DNA of 64,000 nt from assembly GCF_001442615.1 (NCBI RefSeq), contig NZ_LMXN01000001.1, positions 186,001 through 250,000 on the forward strand. The letters run 5' to 3'. The stretch's first letter is position 1, and the number at the start of each line of letters is the position of its first letter. A program made the position numbers and the translations under genes. This stretch comes from Algoriphagus resistens. Lineage in GTDB: Bacteria; Bacteroidota; Bacteroidia; Cytophagales; Cyclobacteriaceae. Below, piece by piece: positions 9,464 through 18,545 of this stretch. The notes below the pieces were generated by a model. It was not told the origin of the DNA and searched no databases. It was given only the letters and a program-made list of their open reading frames with translations.

Positions 9464-9726
9464 TTTGCTCCAAAGTACTATGCTGACTTGAGTATAATGG
9501 CTTTTTACCTGATCTGAAAGGACAAAGTACAAAAGTTTTTTTTCTCTGTTCAGACTATTGATTGTACAGAAAGAAATCGGCTTTTTTATCCTTCCGGGAT
9601 TCCCCATTGATACGTTTCCGAGTCTAAATCCTACAGTTCCATCTGATTTTTTAACGGTTCGCAAAGATATATTTTCCAGTAATTCTATGGCAACCCATAT
9701 TCACAGTGTCAATCTCTGAGAATGCC

Positions 9727-11049
9727 ATGTCGACTTGGAACCGTCTATATATACTAGCCGCACTTTTTACATTAAGTTCTCTCTTTCCTGCATCTGGACA
9801 GGATCTGTCTGTCGGTTCTTTTGCTGAGGCTTTTGAATATGCCCATGCCCACCAACCGGACTATCTTATCTGGGAGAAAACAGCTGACCAGCAGACCTAC
9901 GAAGTGCATAATGCAAAGGGTGGTTTAATGCCCAAGATTAAAGCTTATGGAAATTATGACAATTTCCTTCAGCTTCCGGTTCAGTTGGTGCCTTCTGAAG
10001 CATTTGGAGGAGAACCTGGCACATTTACCGAAATACAGTTTGGTACACAGTACCAATTGGATGTTGGACTGGAAGCAAGTCTCCCATTAATCGATACCAA
10101 AGTTTGGAACAGGGTAAGATCAGCCCATCTGGAAAAACAACTCAGCGATTCCGAATTGCAATCAGCCCGTCAAAATCATAAGGAACAACTCGCCCGTACG
10201 TATCATCTGGCCTTACTCAGTCAGGAAGCTTTGAAGATCAGTGAAGATAACTACAAAGCTGCAGACAGCATCCATCAGCTAGCCAGGCAGCAATTTGATC
10301 AAGGAGTTCTGGAGCCTCTTCCTTATCAGCGTCTCAAGGCAGCCGCCTTCCGCGCCAAGTCCCAGTATCATAAGCAAGTATCTTCCACTTCTTCCAACTG
10401 TAACAAATTAAAGTACCTATTGGGACTAGACCAAGGAGATTCTATCCACCTGACCGAGACTATTTTCTTTCAGGGCATGCCAGAGGAAATGCCCAACTAC
10501 CTTTTGGAAACACAGCCTGACTATCAGGGAGCAACTGTATCATTGGAATTGGCAGAACGAAACCTGAAAGCATCCCGGCAAAGATATCTCCCAACGCTGA
10601 ATGCCATTGGAAGGTATTCGCAACAGGCCTGGTCCAATGATACTAGGATGTCCAATTATACCTGGTTCAGTACAGCGATGATAGGGCTGAGATTAGAATG
10701 GACAATTTTCGGTGGGAACCTTACCAGGAATCAAATCAATTCAACCAAACTGCAACGTGAAATTGCGGAAGCCAGACTGCATCAAACTGAACAGCAGTTG
10801 GTCCAAGAGCAACATGACCTATCCACTGATCTGGTTCAAAACCTGGAAATTCTGAAAAGTTATAGAGAAACTTATGCGGTATATGAGGACAATTATCGAC
10901 TTGCCCAGATCCAGTTCCGGGAAGGGGTGATCAGCATAGATGAGCTGCTACAGGTACAACAGGAACTTTGGGACAATCAAAGACAATATTTAAACAGTCT
11001 GGCGGATTATCTCATAGCCAAAGCCCTGATCGCAATTAAATCAGAGTAA
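9727..11049 (+). CDS. TolC-family outer membrane efflux protein
   Basis: From the ATG at 9727 the protein has a signal peptide (STWNRLYILAALFTLSS, then a cut near SGQ). The rest is helix-rich with Gln, Ala and Leu heptads, as in the paired OEP repeats of TolC channels. The total is about 440 aa, a normal length. The frame extends to a GTG at 9706, but the signal peptide fits 9727 better. TolC trimers form the outer membrane exit duct of tripartite exporters. The gene opens an operon with a periplasmic adaptor, an FtsX-type permease and a LolD-type ATPase, which together make a MacAB-TolC-like pump. The upstream 250 bp hold no other supported gene. Confidence 0.9.
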   Translation: MSTWNRLYILAALFTLSSLFPASGQDLSVGSFAEAFEYAHAHQPDYLIWEKTADQQTYEVHNAKGGLMPKIKAYGNYDNFLQLPVQLVPSEAFGGEPGTFTEIQFGTQYQLDVGLEASLPLIDTKVWNRVRSAHLEKQLSDSELQSARQNHKEQLARTYHLALLSQEALKISEDNYKAADSIHQLARQQFDQGVLEPLPYQRLKAAAFRAKSQYHKQVSSTSSNCNKLKYLLGLDQGDSIHLTETIFFQGMPEEMPNYLLETQPDYQGATVSLELAERNLKASRQRYLPTLNAIGRYSQQAWSNDTRMSNYTWFSTAMIGLRLEWTIFGGNLTRNQINSTKLQREIAEARLHQTEQQLVQEQHDLSTDLVQNLEILKSYRETYAVYEDNYRLAQIQFREGVISIDELLQVQQELWDNQRQYLNSLADYLIAKALIAIKSE

Positions 11050-11072
11050 TCATTAAAAAATACATTAAATCC

Positions 11073-12185
11073 ATGTCCATAATGCAGAATCTGTCCAACA
11101 AAATCAGCTCTTGGGGATACCTGGTTTTTCCTGTCTTGGTATCATGTGGAAACGGAGAAACATTGAGCCCGCAGATCAAACCCCTGACAGAGGCGGTGTA
11201 TGCATCAGGATATATCCAATCCAAGGGGGAATTTGAACTTACTGCCCAATCGGAAGGAATCCTCAAGAAGCAGCTTGTGGAAGAAGGGGGTTATGTGGAA
11301 GCAGGCCAGGCTCTTTTTGAAATTGCAAGTACTGCCCAGGAGGCAAGATTGGCCAATGCTCAAAACCTATATGAGCTGGCCAGCAAAAATTCCAGTAGTA
11401 CCAGCCCCTTGCTGGCAGAAGCCCAAAATGCGGTTGAACTTAGCTGGGAACAATATCAAGCAGATTCGATCAACTATATTCGCTACACCAACCTGTGGAA
11501 TGAAAAGGCAACTTCCCAATCCAAATATGACGCGGCTGTCACTGCCTTCAATTCTTCCAAGCTCTCATGGGTTCAAAGCAAAAACAAGCTGGAAAACCGA
11601 CGGGACCAGTTAAAAATCGAGCGGGATCAAGCTTATCAACAATTGCTATCTGCGCGGGAAGAGTCTGGTTTTTATACGGTGAAAGCTGAACAGCCTGGAA
11701 TTTTCTTCCAAAGTGGTAAAGAACCCGGCGAATTGGTTCGGAAAGGTGATTTACTTGCTGTGTTGGGTTTGGAAGGAGGATTTATTGCTAATCTGAAAGT
11801 GGATGAACAGGATATTTCCCGATTGAGGATAGGGCAAAAAGTAATGCTGAAAATAGATGCTTATCCTGATAGCATTTATAGGGCCAATCTGGAAAAAATC
11901 TACACCAAAGTGGATCCGCGTGACCAGATGCTGCGGGTGGACGCAGCTGTTCAGGACAAACTTCCTGGGAAATATACCGGATTGGCATTAGAGGCAAATA
12001 TTGTGACCAGGAAAAAAGATTCCGCACTGGTTATCCCACGGAATTTACTGATGGAGGGAGATAGTGTCAAAGTAGAAAAAGACGGCGAAGAACAAAAGGT
12101 AAAAGTGGAGATAGGACTGCGTACCCTCAGTGAGCTGGAGATTTTATCCGGAATTGACCGGAATACAAAACTCATCAAACCATGA
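11073..12185 (+). CDS. HlyD/MacA-type periplasmic adaptor lipoprotein
   Basis: The N-terminus carries a short hydrophobic stretch and the lipobox VLVSCG, so the protein should be lipid-anchored. A lipoyl-like half (QSEGILKKQLVEEGGYVEAGQ) is followed by a long helical hairpin of about residues 100-190. The second lipoyl half (TVKAEQPGIFFQSGKEPGELVRKGD, shown here only to mark the region) and a beta-barrel region come next. This is the order of RND/ABC membrane-fusion adaptors. It should bridge the inner membrane permease and the TolC channel encoded beside it. The stop overlaps the permease start as ATGA. The 370 aa length is usual. Confidence 0.9.
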   Translation: MSIMQNLSNKISSWGYLVFPVLVSCGNGETLSPQIKPLTEAVYASGYIQSKGEFELTAQSEGILKKQLVEEGGYVEAGQALFEIASTAQEARLANAQNLYELASKNSSSTSPLLAEAQNAVELSWEQYQADSINYIRYTNLWNEKATSQSKYDAAVTAFNSSKLSWVQSKNKLENRRDQLKIERDQAYQQLLSAREESGFYTVKAEQPGIFFQSGKEPGELVRKGDLLAVLGLEGGFIANLKVDEQDISRLRIGQKVMLKIDAYPDSIYRANLEKIYTKVDPRDQMLRVDAAVQDKLPGKYTGLALEANIVTRKKDSALVIPRNLLMEGDSVKVEKDGEEQKVKVEIGLRTLSELEILSGIDRNTKLIKP

Positions 12186-13429
12186 GGGTGATTTTCTCCA
12201 TAGCCAAAACCCATCTGCTGGCCAAACCCAAACAGTCTCTAGTGGCTATGCTCGGGGTGACTTTTGGCATAGGGATGTTCGTGGCTATGGTCAGTTTGAT
12301 GAGTGGGCTTAATAATTTTACAGAAGAACTCACGATGACTTCTTCACCGGACATCCATATTTATAAGGATATCACCGGGGAGCGGGTTTCCATTTTGGAG
12401 CAGCTGAATCCAGGAGGTATCAATTTTGTGCATCACCCCAAACCCAAAAATGAATCGCAAAAAATCAGGAATGCCTTTCAGATAGCTGAATTGATCCGTC
12501 AAGATCCGGATGTTCTGGGTGCCGCTCCACAATTGTCCAGCCAGGTATTTTACAATTTCGGTCCCGTGCAGCTTAACGGAAACATTGCGGGGGTAGACAT
12601 ACTGGAAGAAGACAAGCTATTTGGCCTTTCATCCAAGATGAAGGCAGGAGAAATCGCAGGTCTGCTCACCACCACCAATGGCCTGATCATGGGAAGCGGA
12701 CTTGCCAAAACTCTTTCCCTTTCGGTAGGTGACAATGTGACCGTCACCACGCCGGAGGGAGTTACTATATCACTCAAAGTGGTTGGGATATTTCAGATGG
12801 GCCTTGGAGAAATTGATAATATCCGCAGTTATGCAAATATATCCACGGTACAGAAAATTCTTGGCAAAGACCAGGGTTACATCACTGATATCAATGTGAA
12901 GCTGGTAGATCTCTATCAGGCAAAGGCCAAAGCCATTCAGATCCAGTCTATTTTCGGATACAAAGCCGAAGACTGGGAGACGGCAAATGCGACATTTCTT
13001 GCTGGGGCGGTGATCCGCAATATCATGACTTATTCGGTATCCATTACCTTGTTGATCGTTGCTGGTTTTGGAATTTATAATATTCTGAATATGACTATTT
13101 TCAGTAAGATGAAAGACATAGCTATCCTAAAGGCGACAGGATTTGCAGCCAAGGATGTCTCGGGCATCTTTATGACGCAGTCGCTTGTTATCGGTTTAAT
13201 AGGAAGCGTATTGGGGTTAATACTGGGATTTATTCTATCCTATTTACTTTCGCTGGCTCCGTTTGACGGTGGGGACGTTATCTCCATTGATGCATTGCCA
13301 GTGAGTTTTGATCCATTGTACTATGTAATAGGGATTGTATTTGGTGTAGCCACTACTGCGGTGGCAGGTTATATGCCTTCCCGTAAAGCAGGGCATGTGG
13401 ATCCTATTGAGATAATCCGTGGCATCTAG
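12182..13429 (+). CDS. MacB-like ABC transporter permease
   Basis: This 415 aa protein has one N-terminal membrane helix, a periplasmic domain of about 220 residues and three C-terminal helices, the single-unit MacB/FtsX/LolC layout. The cytoplasmic loop MKDIAILKATGFAAKDV matches the coupling helix of the family. It has no ATPase domain of its own; the ATPase is the next gene. The 4-nt overlap with the adaptor gene implies translational coupling. Together with the TolC protein it should form a tripartite exporter. The substrate is not evident. Confidence 0.88.
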   Translation: MRVIFSIAKTHLLAKPKQSLVAMLGVTFGIGMFVAMVSLMSGLNNFTEELTMTSSPDIHIYKDITGERVSILEQLNPGGINFVHHPKPKNESQKIRNAFQIAELIRQDPDVLGAAPQLSSQVFYNFGPVQLNGNIAGVDILEEDKLFGLSSKMKAGEIAGLLTTTNGLIMGSGLAKTLSLSVGDNVTVTTPEGVTISLKVVGIFQMGLGEIDNIRSYANISTVQKILGKDQGYITDINVKLVDLYQAKAKAIQIQSIFGYKAEDWETANATFLAGAVIRNIMTYSVSITLLIVAGFGIYNILNMTIFSKMKDIAILKATGFAAKDVSGIFMTQSLVIGLIGSVLGLILGFILSYLLSLAPFDGGDVISIDALPVSFDPLYYVIGIVFGVATTAVAGYMPSRKAGHVDPIEIIRGI

Positions 13430-13454
13430 CCAAACAACTGCTAATTGATTTAGA

Positions 13455-14132
13455 ATGAAGGAGATAATATTGGAAACAAAGGGGATCACTAAGTATTTCC
13501 ATGAACCACAGACCTTTCAGGTGCTCAAGGACATCAACTTGAAAGTAGTTAAAGGTGAGTTCCTTAGTCTGGTAGGCAAATCAGGATGTGGAAAATCTAC
13601 TTTGATGTATCTGCTGAGCACCATGGATACCGATTACGAGGGTATTCTGGAAATCAACGGGGAGAATCTTACCGGAAGACGTGCAGACTATCTGGCTGGA
13701 TTTCGGAACCAACATATAGGTTTTGTATTTCAGTTTCATTTTCTCCTTCCTGAATTTACTTCCTTACAGAATGTGATGATTCCCGCGCTCAAGCTGGGGA
13801 AATATCCCGAGTCCAAGATCAAAAAGCGGGCGATGGAGAAACTTGAAATGCTAGGTATAGCAGACCAAGCAGAAAAGATGTCTTCCAAGCTGTCTGGAGG
13901 ACAACAGCAACGTGTCGCAATTGCCCGCGCACTGATCAATGATCCGGCCTTGATTATGGGAGATGAGCCCACGGGGAATCTGGACAGTACTAATTCAGAT
14001 ATTGTATTCGATATATTTAGAAAGCTGACGCGTGATTTTGGGCAGACAATCATTGCTGTCACCCATGATGATGATTTTGCTGCCAATTCAGACCGAATAA
14101 TTGAAATGAGTGATGGAAAAATCGTCGGTTAA
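13455..14132 (+). CDS. LolD/MacB-type ABC transporter ATP-binding protein
   Basis: All ABC ATPase motifs are present: Walker A GKSGCGKST, Q-loop FVFQFHFLLPEF, signature LSGGQQQRVAIA, Walker B LIMGDEPTGNLD and the switch His in VTHDDDF. At 225 aa it is a stand-alone nucleotide-binding subunit of the LolD/MacB class. It powers the permease encoded 25 nt upstream and possibly the other FtsX-type permease at 7040. It belongs to the exporter operon. Confidence 0.93.
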   Translation: MKEIILETKGITKYFHEPQTFQVLKDINLKVVKGEFLSLVGKSGCGKSTLMYLLSTMDTDYEGILEINGENLTGRRADYLAGFRNQHIGFVFQFHFLLPEFTSLQNVMIPALKLGKYPESKIKKRAMEKLEMLGIADQAEKMSSKLSGGQQQRVAIARALINDPALIMGDEPTGNLDSTNSDIVFDIFRKLTRDFGQTIIAVTHDDDFAANSDRIIEMSDGKIVG

Positions 14133-14200
14133 ACGTCCTTCAGCTCCACCAAAAGAGGAGCATTTTACCCAGGTCCAGAGAGAACTATATTTTCTTAAAT

Positions 14201-15325
14201 TTGAAGATAGTGTACACAAATTGGATAAGATGGAAAAAGAAATGCGATCATTTTGCCCTAGCTCCTCTCATGTTTAAGCGGAAGTATTTTTGGCTCGAGT
14301 ATGGGATTATTTTTACCTTTTGCACCATTGGCAGCATTATCAGATACTACATTTGGGACTTTCTAGAGCTGAAAGGTGGACTGACACTTGAGGCAGTTTT
14401 GATTTCATATATTTCCGTAGTGATTGCCTGGGAAGTCTTCCGGGGTGTCAATAGCTATCTGAACAAGGTAATGCCCTTTGAACAGGGAATCGTCAAGAGG
14501 ATAGGAGTACAGCTGACGATCGGAGTATTCTTTATGAGCCTGTTCAGCTTTATTATATTATCCTACGCAGCACAGTTTTTTGAAGGTTCAATGGGCAGAA
14601 TGTTCAATATAACTGCCTATGCCACCTACATCATTTTATCCTTTTTAATCAACAGTATATTTTTCGCAAAATTCTTCTTCGACCAATGGAAAAAAGGAAT
14701 GCTTCAGGCTGAACGGCTTGAAAGAGAGAAAACCCAGGTACAGTTTGATAACCTTAAAAACCAACTTAACCCTCACTTTCTTTTCAATTCCATGAGTTCG
14801 CTGAACAGCCTGATATATGATAATCAGGAATTGGCCTCGGAGTTCCTTCAGAATCTTAGTAAAGTGTATCGTTATGTGCTTCAGAATGAGGAACGTACAT
14901 TGGTTTCTGTCTCCAGTGAACTGGATTTTATACGTCATTTTATATTTCTGTTGGAAACACGCTTTCAGAATACTATCCAGATCCGTGTAGAAGTAAATCG
15001 CCAGCTAGGTGATTTGGGCATAGTTCCAGTCACGCTCCAGGTTCTTCTCGAAAATGCCGTAAAGCATAATCAAATGGATGAAGATCACCCCCTTCAGATC
15101 AGGATTTATTCACAACAGGACAAACTAATGGTGGTCAATTCACTTCTTCCTAAGAAGTCTGTTGAAAGCAGTAACAAGAAAGGCTTGAATAACCTCAAGT
15201 CGCTATATGCCTTTCTTACCGATATCCCAGTGGAAACCCGAAGCACTGGGGAAACTTTTGTTGTGGAAATCCCGCTGCTAAAAATGGAGAATAGCTACCT
15301 ATACGATTATAAGACAGTCAGTTAA
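14201..15325 (+). CDS. LytS/YehU-type sensor histidine kinase
   Basis: About four N-terminal membrane helices (roughly residues 30-165) are followed by a helix and the His_kinase domain of the LytS class. The phosphoacceptor segment is NQLNPHFLFNSMSSLNSLI and the ATP-binding N-box is LENAVKHN. The G-box region is short, as usual in this class. The kinase should phosphorylate the LytTR regulator encoded 11 nt downstream. The start is uncertain: TTG at 14201 gives the longest frame, while ATG at 14270 would remove 23 residues and still keep all helices. It ends the exporter transcript unit together with its partner, so it may sense exporter substrate or envelope stress (inference). Confidence 0.88.
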   Translation: MKIVYTNWIRWKKKCDHFALAPLMFKRKYFWLEYGIIFTFCTIGSIIRYYIWDFLELKGGLTLEAVLISYISVVIAWEVFRGVNSYLNKVMPFEQGIVKRIGVQLTIGVFFMSLFSFIILSYAAQFFEGSMGRMFNITAYATYIILSFLINSIFFAKFFFDQWKKGMLQAERLEREKTQVQFDNLKNQLNPHFLFNSMSSLNSLIYDNQELASEFLQNLSKVYRYVLQNEERTLVSVSSELDFIRHFIFLLETRFQNTIQIRVEVNRQLGDLGIVPVTLQVLLENAVKHNQMDEDHPLQIRIYSQQDKLMVVNSLLPKKSVESSNKKGLNNLKSLYAFLTDIPVETRSTGETFVVEIPLLKMENSYLYDYKTVS

Positions 15326-15336
15326 ATACATGATCC

Positions 15337-16113
15337 ATGGAGTTTTTCTTTAATACAAAACCCAGAATACTTATTATAGAAGATGAATTGTTGGTGGCCA
15401 ACGGACTGATTAAAAACATCAGAGAGCTAATTCCCGAAGCCCAGATTTATCCCATCCTGACCAGTGTAAAAAAGGCGCTGCACTGGTTCGGCAAAAATGA
15501 AGTACCCGATCTTATCTTTTCAGATATCCAGCTTTCTGACGGGATTAGCTTTGATATTTTTGAGCAATATGAACCTGCTTGCCCCGTCATATTTACAACT
15601 GCGTATGATAAATATGCGCTGAAGGCCTTTGAAGTGAACAGTGTGGATTTTCTTCTAAAACCTATTGGAAAGGATGACTTGAGGAAATCCCTGGAAAAAC
15701 TAAAAAAACGATGGGAGTCCTATCGGCTGCCCAACTTAAATGCGAGCCTGAGACAGAGTATTCATGGACCACTGTATTTAGAGCGCTTTCTCGTACAGCA
15801 TAATCAGGGATTTATGCCTGTAATACAAGATGAAGTTGGTTGCTTTCAAAAAGAAGAGCTGATTTTTGCATGGAAAAAAGAGGGGAAGAGATACCTGACG
15901 GATTTTAATTCCATAGATGAGCTGGAATCAAAACTGAGCCCTGCTTTATTTTTTCGGGCAAATCGCCAGTACATCATCCGGATTGACAACGTATACCAGA
16001 TCAAGTCCACCCACAAAGGTATTGAGGTACAGTTACACGTTCCGAATCGAATGGTACTGGATGTAAGCCGCGAAAAAACTCGAATCTTTAAAAAATGGCT
16101 GTTGGGGAATTAG
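15337..16113 (+). CDS. LytTR-family response regulator
   Basis: The receiver domain (about residues 8-125) has the acidic pocket IEDE, the phosphoacceptor Asp in LIFSDIQLSDG, the Thr in FTTAYD and the Lys in LLKPIG. A linker leads to a C-terminal LytTR DNA-binding domain (about residues 160-258) with FFRANRQYIIRIDNV, the family hallmark. LytTR domains bind two direct repeats about 21 bp apart. It is the partner of the upstream histidine kinase and likely controls the exporter and other membrane genes. A candidate binding site of this type is at 59308. Confidence 0.92.
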   Translation: MEFFFNTKPRILIIEDELLVANGLIKNIRELIPEAQIYPILTSVKKALHWFGKNEVPDLIFSDIQLSDGISFDIFEQYEPACPVIFTTAYDKYALKAFEVNSVDFLLKPIGKDDLRKSLEKLKKRWESYRLPNLNASLRQSIHGPLYLERFLVQHNQGFMPVIQDEVGCFQKEELIFAWKKEGKRYLTDFNSIDELESKLSPALFFRANRQYIIRIDNVYQIKSTHKGIEVQLHVPNRMVLDVSREKTRIFKKWLLGN

Positions 16114-16510
16114 GGGGATAGCTGATTGCGCCAAAGATGCTTATCATACCATGAATTTGCATACTTCAGGGTGATTTTATAGTACACAAGATCTTACATT
16201 TTTGAGCTTACCGAAAAAATCTGCCATCCATAGTGATATCAATTTAACCAATAAAAAAAGCAAGTTGATAATCTCAGGGCTGTTATCCGCCTGTTTTCAG
16301 TAGATTATTGATGAGTGTACATGCAACTATTATGGATTTGTTAGACTGTTAGTCTCATTGAAGTCAATCATCGGATTGATTAAAAGCCAAGGCTTTCAGT
16401 TCTTGTTGAACTTTTGGAATTCCAAGCAAGTAGCCAAGTTTGGCCGTTTTTTACTAAATTTTTTACAGAAATTATTATTTCCAAGGAAACCAAACCAATT
16501 CGCTACTGAT
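16114..16510. other. gene-free spacer after the response regulator
   Basis: I see no supported gene here. The frame at 16358-16552 runs into the tRNA terminator, has no family resemblance and is Lys/Phe/Leu-rich from AT-rich sequence. Confidence 0.5.
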
Positions 16511-16563
16511 TTAAAAAAAAAACAAAACCCTAACTATCAGTATTTCAGGTAGTTAGGGTTTTG
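16511..16563 (-). terminator. intrinsic terminator of the tRNA-Ser gene
   Basis: Read on the minus strand, a 14-bp stem (16550-16563 with 16523-16536) is followed by a run of T residues (A-run at 16513-16522 on the plus strand). It starts six bases past the tRNA 3' end, so it terminates that transcript. Confidence 0.85.
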
Positions 16564-16568
16564 AGGTG

Positions 16569-16657
16569 TAGAGAGTGGGGGATTCGAACCCCCGGTACGC
16601 TTTGACACGTACGACAGTTTAGCAAACTGCTGGTTTAAGCCACTCACCCAACTCTCT
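16569..16657 (-). tRNA. tRNA-Ser (anticodon GCT)
   Basis: The minus strand folds into a full class II tRNA of 89 nt. The acceptor arms AGAGAGT and ACTCTCT pair. The anticodon stem GCAGT/ACTGT encloses the loop TTGCTAA. A long variable arm (CGTACG...CGTACC) and a T arm GGGGG-TTCGAAT-CCCCC follow. The GCT anticodon and long variable arm mean serine, reading AGC and AGU codons. CCA is not encoded. Confidence 0.96.
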
Positions 16658-16882
16658 ATAGTTGTTCTGGCTTGTAGTTTACAGAATCCCTTTTATCAAT
16701 GATCTAAGGGGGGTTTGGATGGTTTCTCAACCATATCCATCTTGTAAAGCGTTGCAAATATAAGTCAATTGATCAGATTTAAGCAAATCATTGACAGATA
16801 GGATTTCTGTGGAGAAAAGTTTTCCTCTAATATGCTGAATATCAAATAAAATAATTTGACAGTTTGTTCCCGAAAATCAAAA

Positions 16883-16911
16883 AAATACCCTGTATAGGGT
16901 ATTTTTTTTCC
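16883..16911. terminator. hairpin with T-run before the 84-aa gene
   Basis: AAATACCCT (16883-16891) pairs with AGGGTATTT (16896-16904) around a GTAT loop and runs into a T-tract. It could be a terminator or leader attenuator; no gene is seen directly upstream on the plus strand. Confidence 0.4.
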
Positions 16912-16924
16912 AGTTTGTCGCGGC

Positions 16925-16932
16925 TAATTTTG
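16925..16932 (+). promoter_or_regulatory. TAnnTTTG-type -7 element
   Basis: TAATTTTG matches the Bacteroidota -7 consensus TAnnTTTG and lies 23 bp before the ATG at 16955. A clear -33 TTTG at the right distance is lacking. The surrounding segment resembles the one before ppc at 20990. Confidence 0.4.
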
Positions 16933-16954
16933 CTTATCATTAAAAGCCAACTAT

Positions 16955-17209
16955 ATGATTATCCAAACTTCCAACGCAAATTTCCTAATCGAGAAAAGTG
17001 AATCTAACCCTGGATGCGTCTCTATCAGCTCAAATTCTCAGGAGGAACTTTACCGCTTTTTTGGTTCTTTAGAAATTACCTACACGAATGATCCTTTATA
17101 TTCCTATACGGTTCGCGCATGCAAGCAGGAATTTGCAAATGCCATGATCCTAATGGTAAAAGAGATTGACTATTCTGAATTTTTGGGATTTAGCCTTCAA
17201 ACAGCCTAG
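16955..17209 (+). CDS. small hypothetical protein (84 aa)
   Basis: I do not recognise the family. The protein is soluble and acidic, with no signal peptide or membrane segment, and contains alternating beta-like and helical stretches (RFFGSLEITYTNDPLYSYTV). A TAnnTTTG element precedes the ATG, which supports expression. It converges on queA with a 52-nt gap. Confidence 0.6.
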   Translation: MIIQTSNANFLIEKSESNPGCVSISSNSQEELYRFFGSLEITYTNDPLYSYTVRACKQEFANAMILMVKEIDYSEFLGFSLQTA

Positions 17210-17261
17210 TGAAAAATTGAATTCAATTTTAACGCTGATTAGGCAGATTTTGACTTAGCTT

Positions 17262-18473
17262 TTACTGTATCCAGAGCAAGCTGCTATCGCCATAGCTCAG
17301 AAATCTATAGTTATTTGCCAAGGCTTCGGCATATACACGCTTCCAGTCGTCACCAAGAATTGTGGCTATCAACAAGATAAGTGTAGAGCCTGGTTGGTGG
17401 AAATTTGTAATCAGTCCCTTCACTACCTTGAATTCATATCCGGGAAAAATAAATATTTCCGTGGTGCCCATAATTGTTTCAAGGCTTTTTTTGTTCATGA
17501 ACTGAAGAATAGCTTCATAGGATTCTTTAGCCGTGGGTAAACTTTCCCGCTTTTCGTATGGGAACAGTTTTTCAATTCTCAAATCCTCCCCTTTACCTTC
17601 AAGCAACCTAACGCCGTACCAGTACAGACTTTCCAGTGTGCGTACAGAAGTAGTTCCTACGGTTACCACCTGGCCTAGGTGCGAGCAGATCTGTTCAATG
17701 GCCTTTATGTTGACATGGATTTGTTCACTGTGCATGGGATGCTCGGTCACCTGGCTTGCTTTTATCGGTTGAAAAGTACCTGCACTCACATGCAGTGTCA
17801 CCTGGGCTTCCTTGATGCCTTTAGCCTGTAACTGCCCAAAGATCTCCGCAGTGAAATGCAGACCTGCTGTTGGTGCTGCTACAGCCCCTTCTTTTTCTGA
17901 GTAAACTGTCTGATACCTTGATTTATCCTCTTCTATCGGCTTGCGGTTTAAGTAGGGGGGTAGCGGGACCTCGCCGCTGGCTTCTACCACATCCACAAAA
18001 GCCACCTCGGAATTATCCCAACGGAACTCTACTTTACGTGTTTCTCTGTCGATCAATCTCGCCTGAAGAGTAATTGTACTATCCTTGAAAGAAATAAGTC
18101 CTTTCAGGATCTCACCATCTTTCCACTTTTTGGCATTTCCTATCATGGTCTCCCAAATTACAGGATGCTTCGCAAGCATAATCTCCGGGATTACAGTAGT
18201 GGGTGAGATAGGTTGAAGGAGAAAAATCTCAATTCTAGCCCCGGTTTCCCGTTGAAAAATCAATCGGGCAGGAATTACTTTCGTGTCATTATATACAAGC
18301 AGGGTGTCTGCAGGTAGCAAATTCGGAATGTCGCTAAAATTCAGATGTGAAATCTGTCTGTCCCTGTAATGCAAAAGCTTTGAAGCATCGCGCTTTGACA
18401 AGGGGTATTTCGCGATTTTTTCCTCAGGTAATGTATATTCGTATTCGCTTAAATCAATTGCTGGGATCTGCAT
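17262..18473 (-). CDS. queA: S-adenosylmethionine:tRNA ribosyltransferase-isomerase
   Basis: QueA transfers and rearranges the ribosyl group of SAM onto 7-aminomethyl-7-deazaguanine in tRNA, giving epoxyqueuosine. Family segments are PEEKIAKYPLSKRDASKLL near the N-terminus, VYNDTKVIPARL, the AAPTAGLHFT motif, VTLHVSAGTFQPI and the C-terminal NFHQPGSTLILL. The length (about 403 aa from the ATG at 18473) is right. The frame extends to an ATG at 18497, adding eight residues; 18473 fits the family N-terminus better. It is transcribed alone, divergently from menC. Confidence 0.93.
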   Translation of the reverse strand: MQIPAIDLSEYEYTLPEEKIAKYPLSKRDASKLLHYRDRQISHLNFSDIPNLLPADTLLVYNDTKVIPARLIFQRETGARIEIFLLQPISPTTVIPEIMLAKHPVIWETMIGNAKKWKDGEILKGLISFKDSTITLQARLIDRETRKVEFRWDNSEVAFVDVVEASGEVPLPPYLNRKPIEEDKSRYQTVYSEKEGAVAAPTAGLHFTAEIFGQLQAKGIKEAQVTLHVSAGTFQPIKASQVTEHPMHSEQIHVNIKAIEQICSHLGQVVTVGTTSVRTLESLYWYGVRLLEGKGEDLRIEKLFPYEKRESLPTAKESYEAILQFMNKKSLETIMGTTEIFIFPGYEFKVVKGLITNFHQPGSTLILLIATILGDDWKRVYAEALANNYRFLSYGDSSLLWIQ

Positions 18474-18545
18474 ACTAATGGTAATTTCTGCCTGCAAATA
18501 TAGCCCAAGTCATTTCAAGTACCTTATCAAAACCCTTCTTAATCT

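Noticed and set aside
9458..9664. 68-aa frame on the minus strand upstream of the TolC gene
   Set aside because: It ends inside the terminator stem, has no recognisable family and no start signal; a decayed gene remains possible.
16358..16552. 64-aa frame before the tRNA-Ser gene
   Set aside because: It runs through the tRNA terminator and its composition follows the AT-rich DNA.
16651..16660. tRNA-Ser 3' end as an integration site of a mobile element
   Set aside because: No integrase and no repeated copy of the tRNA end was seen in the window.
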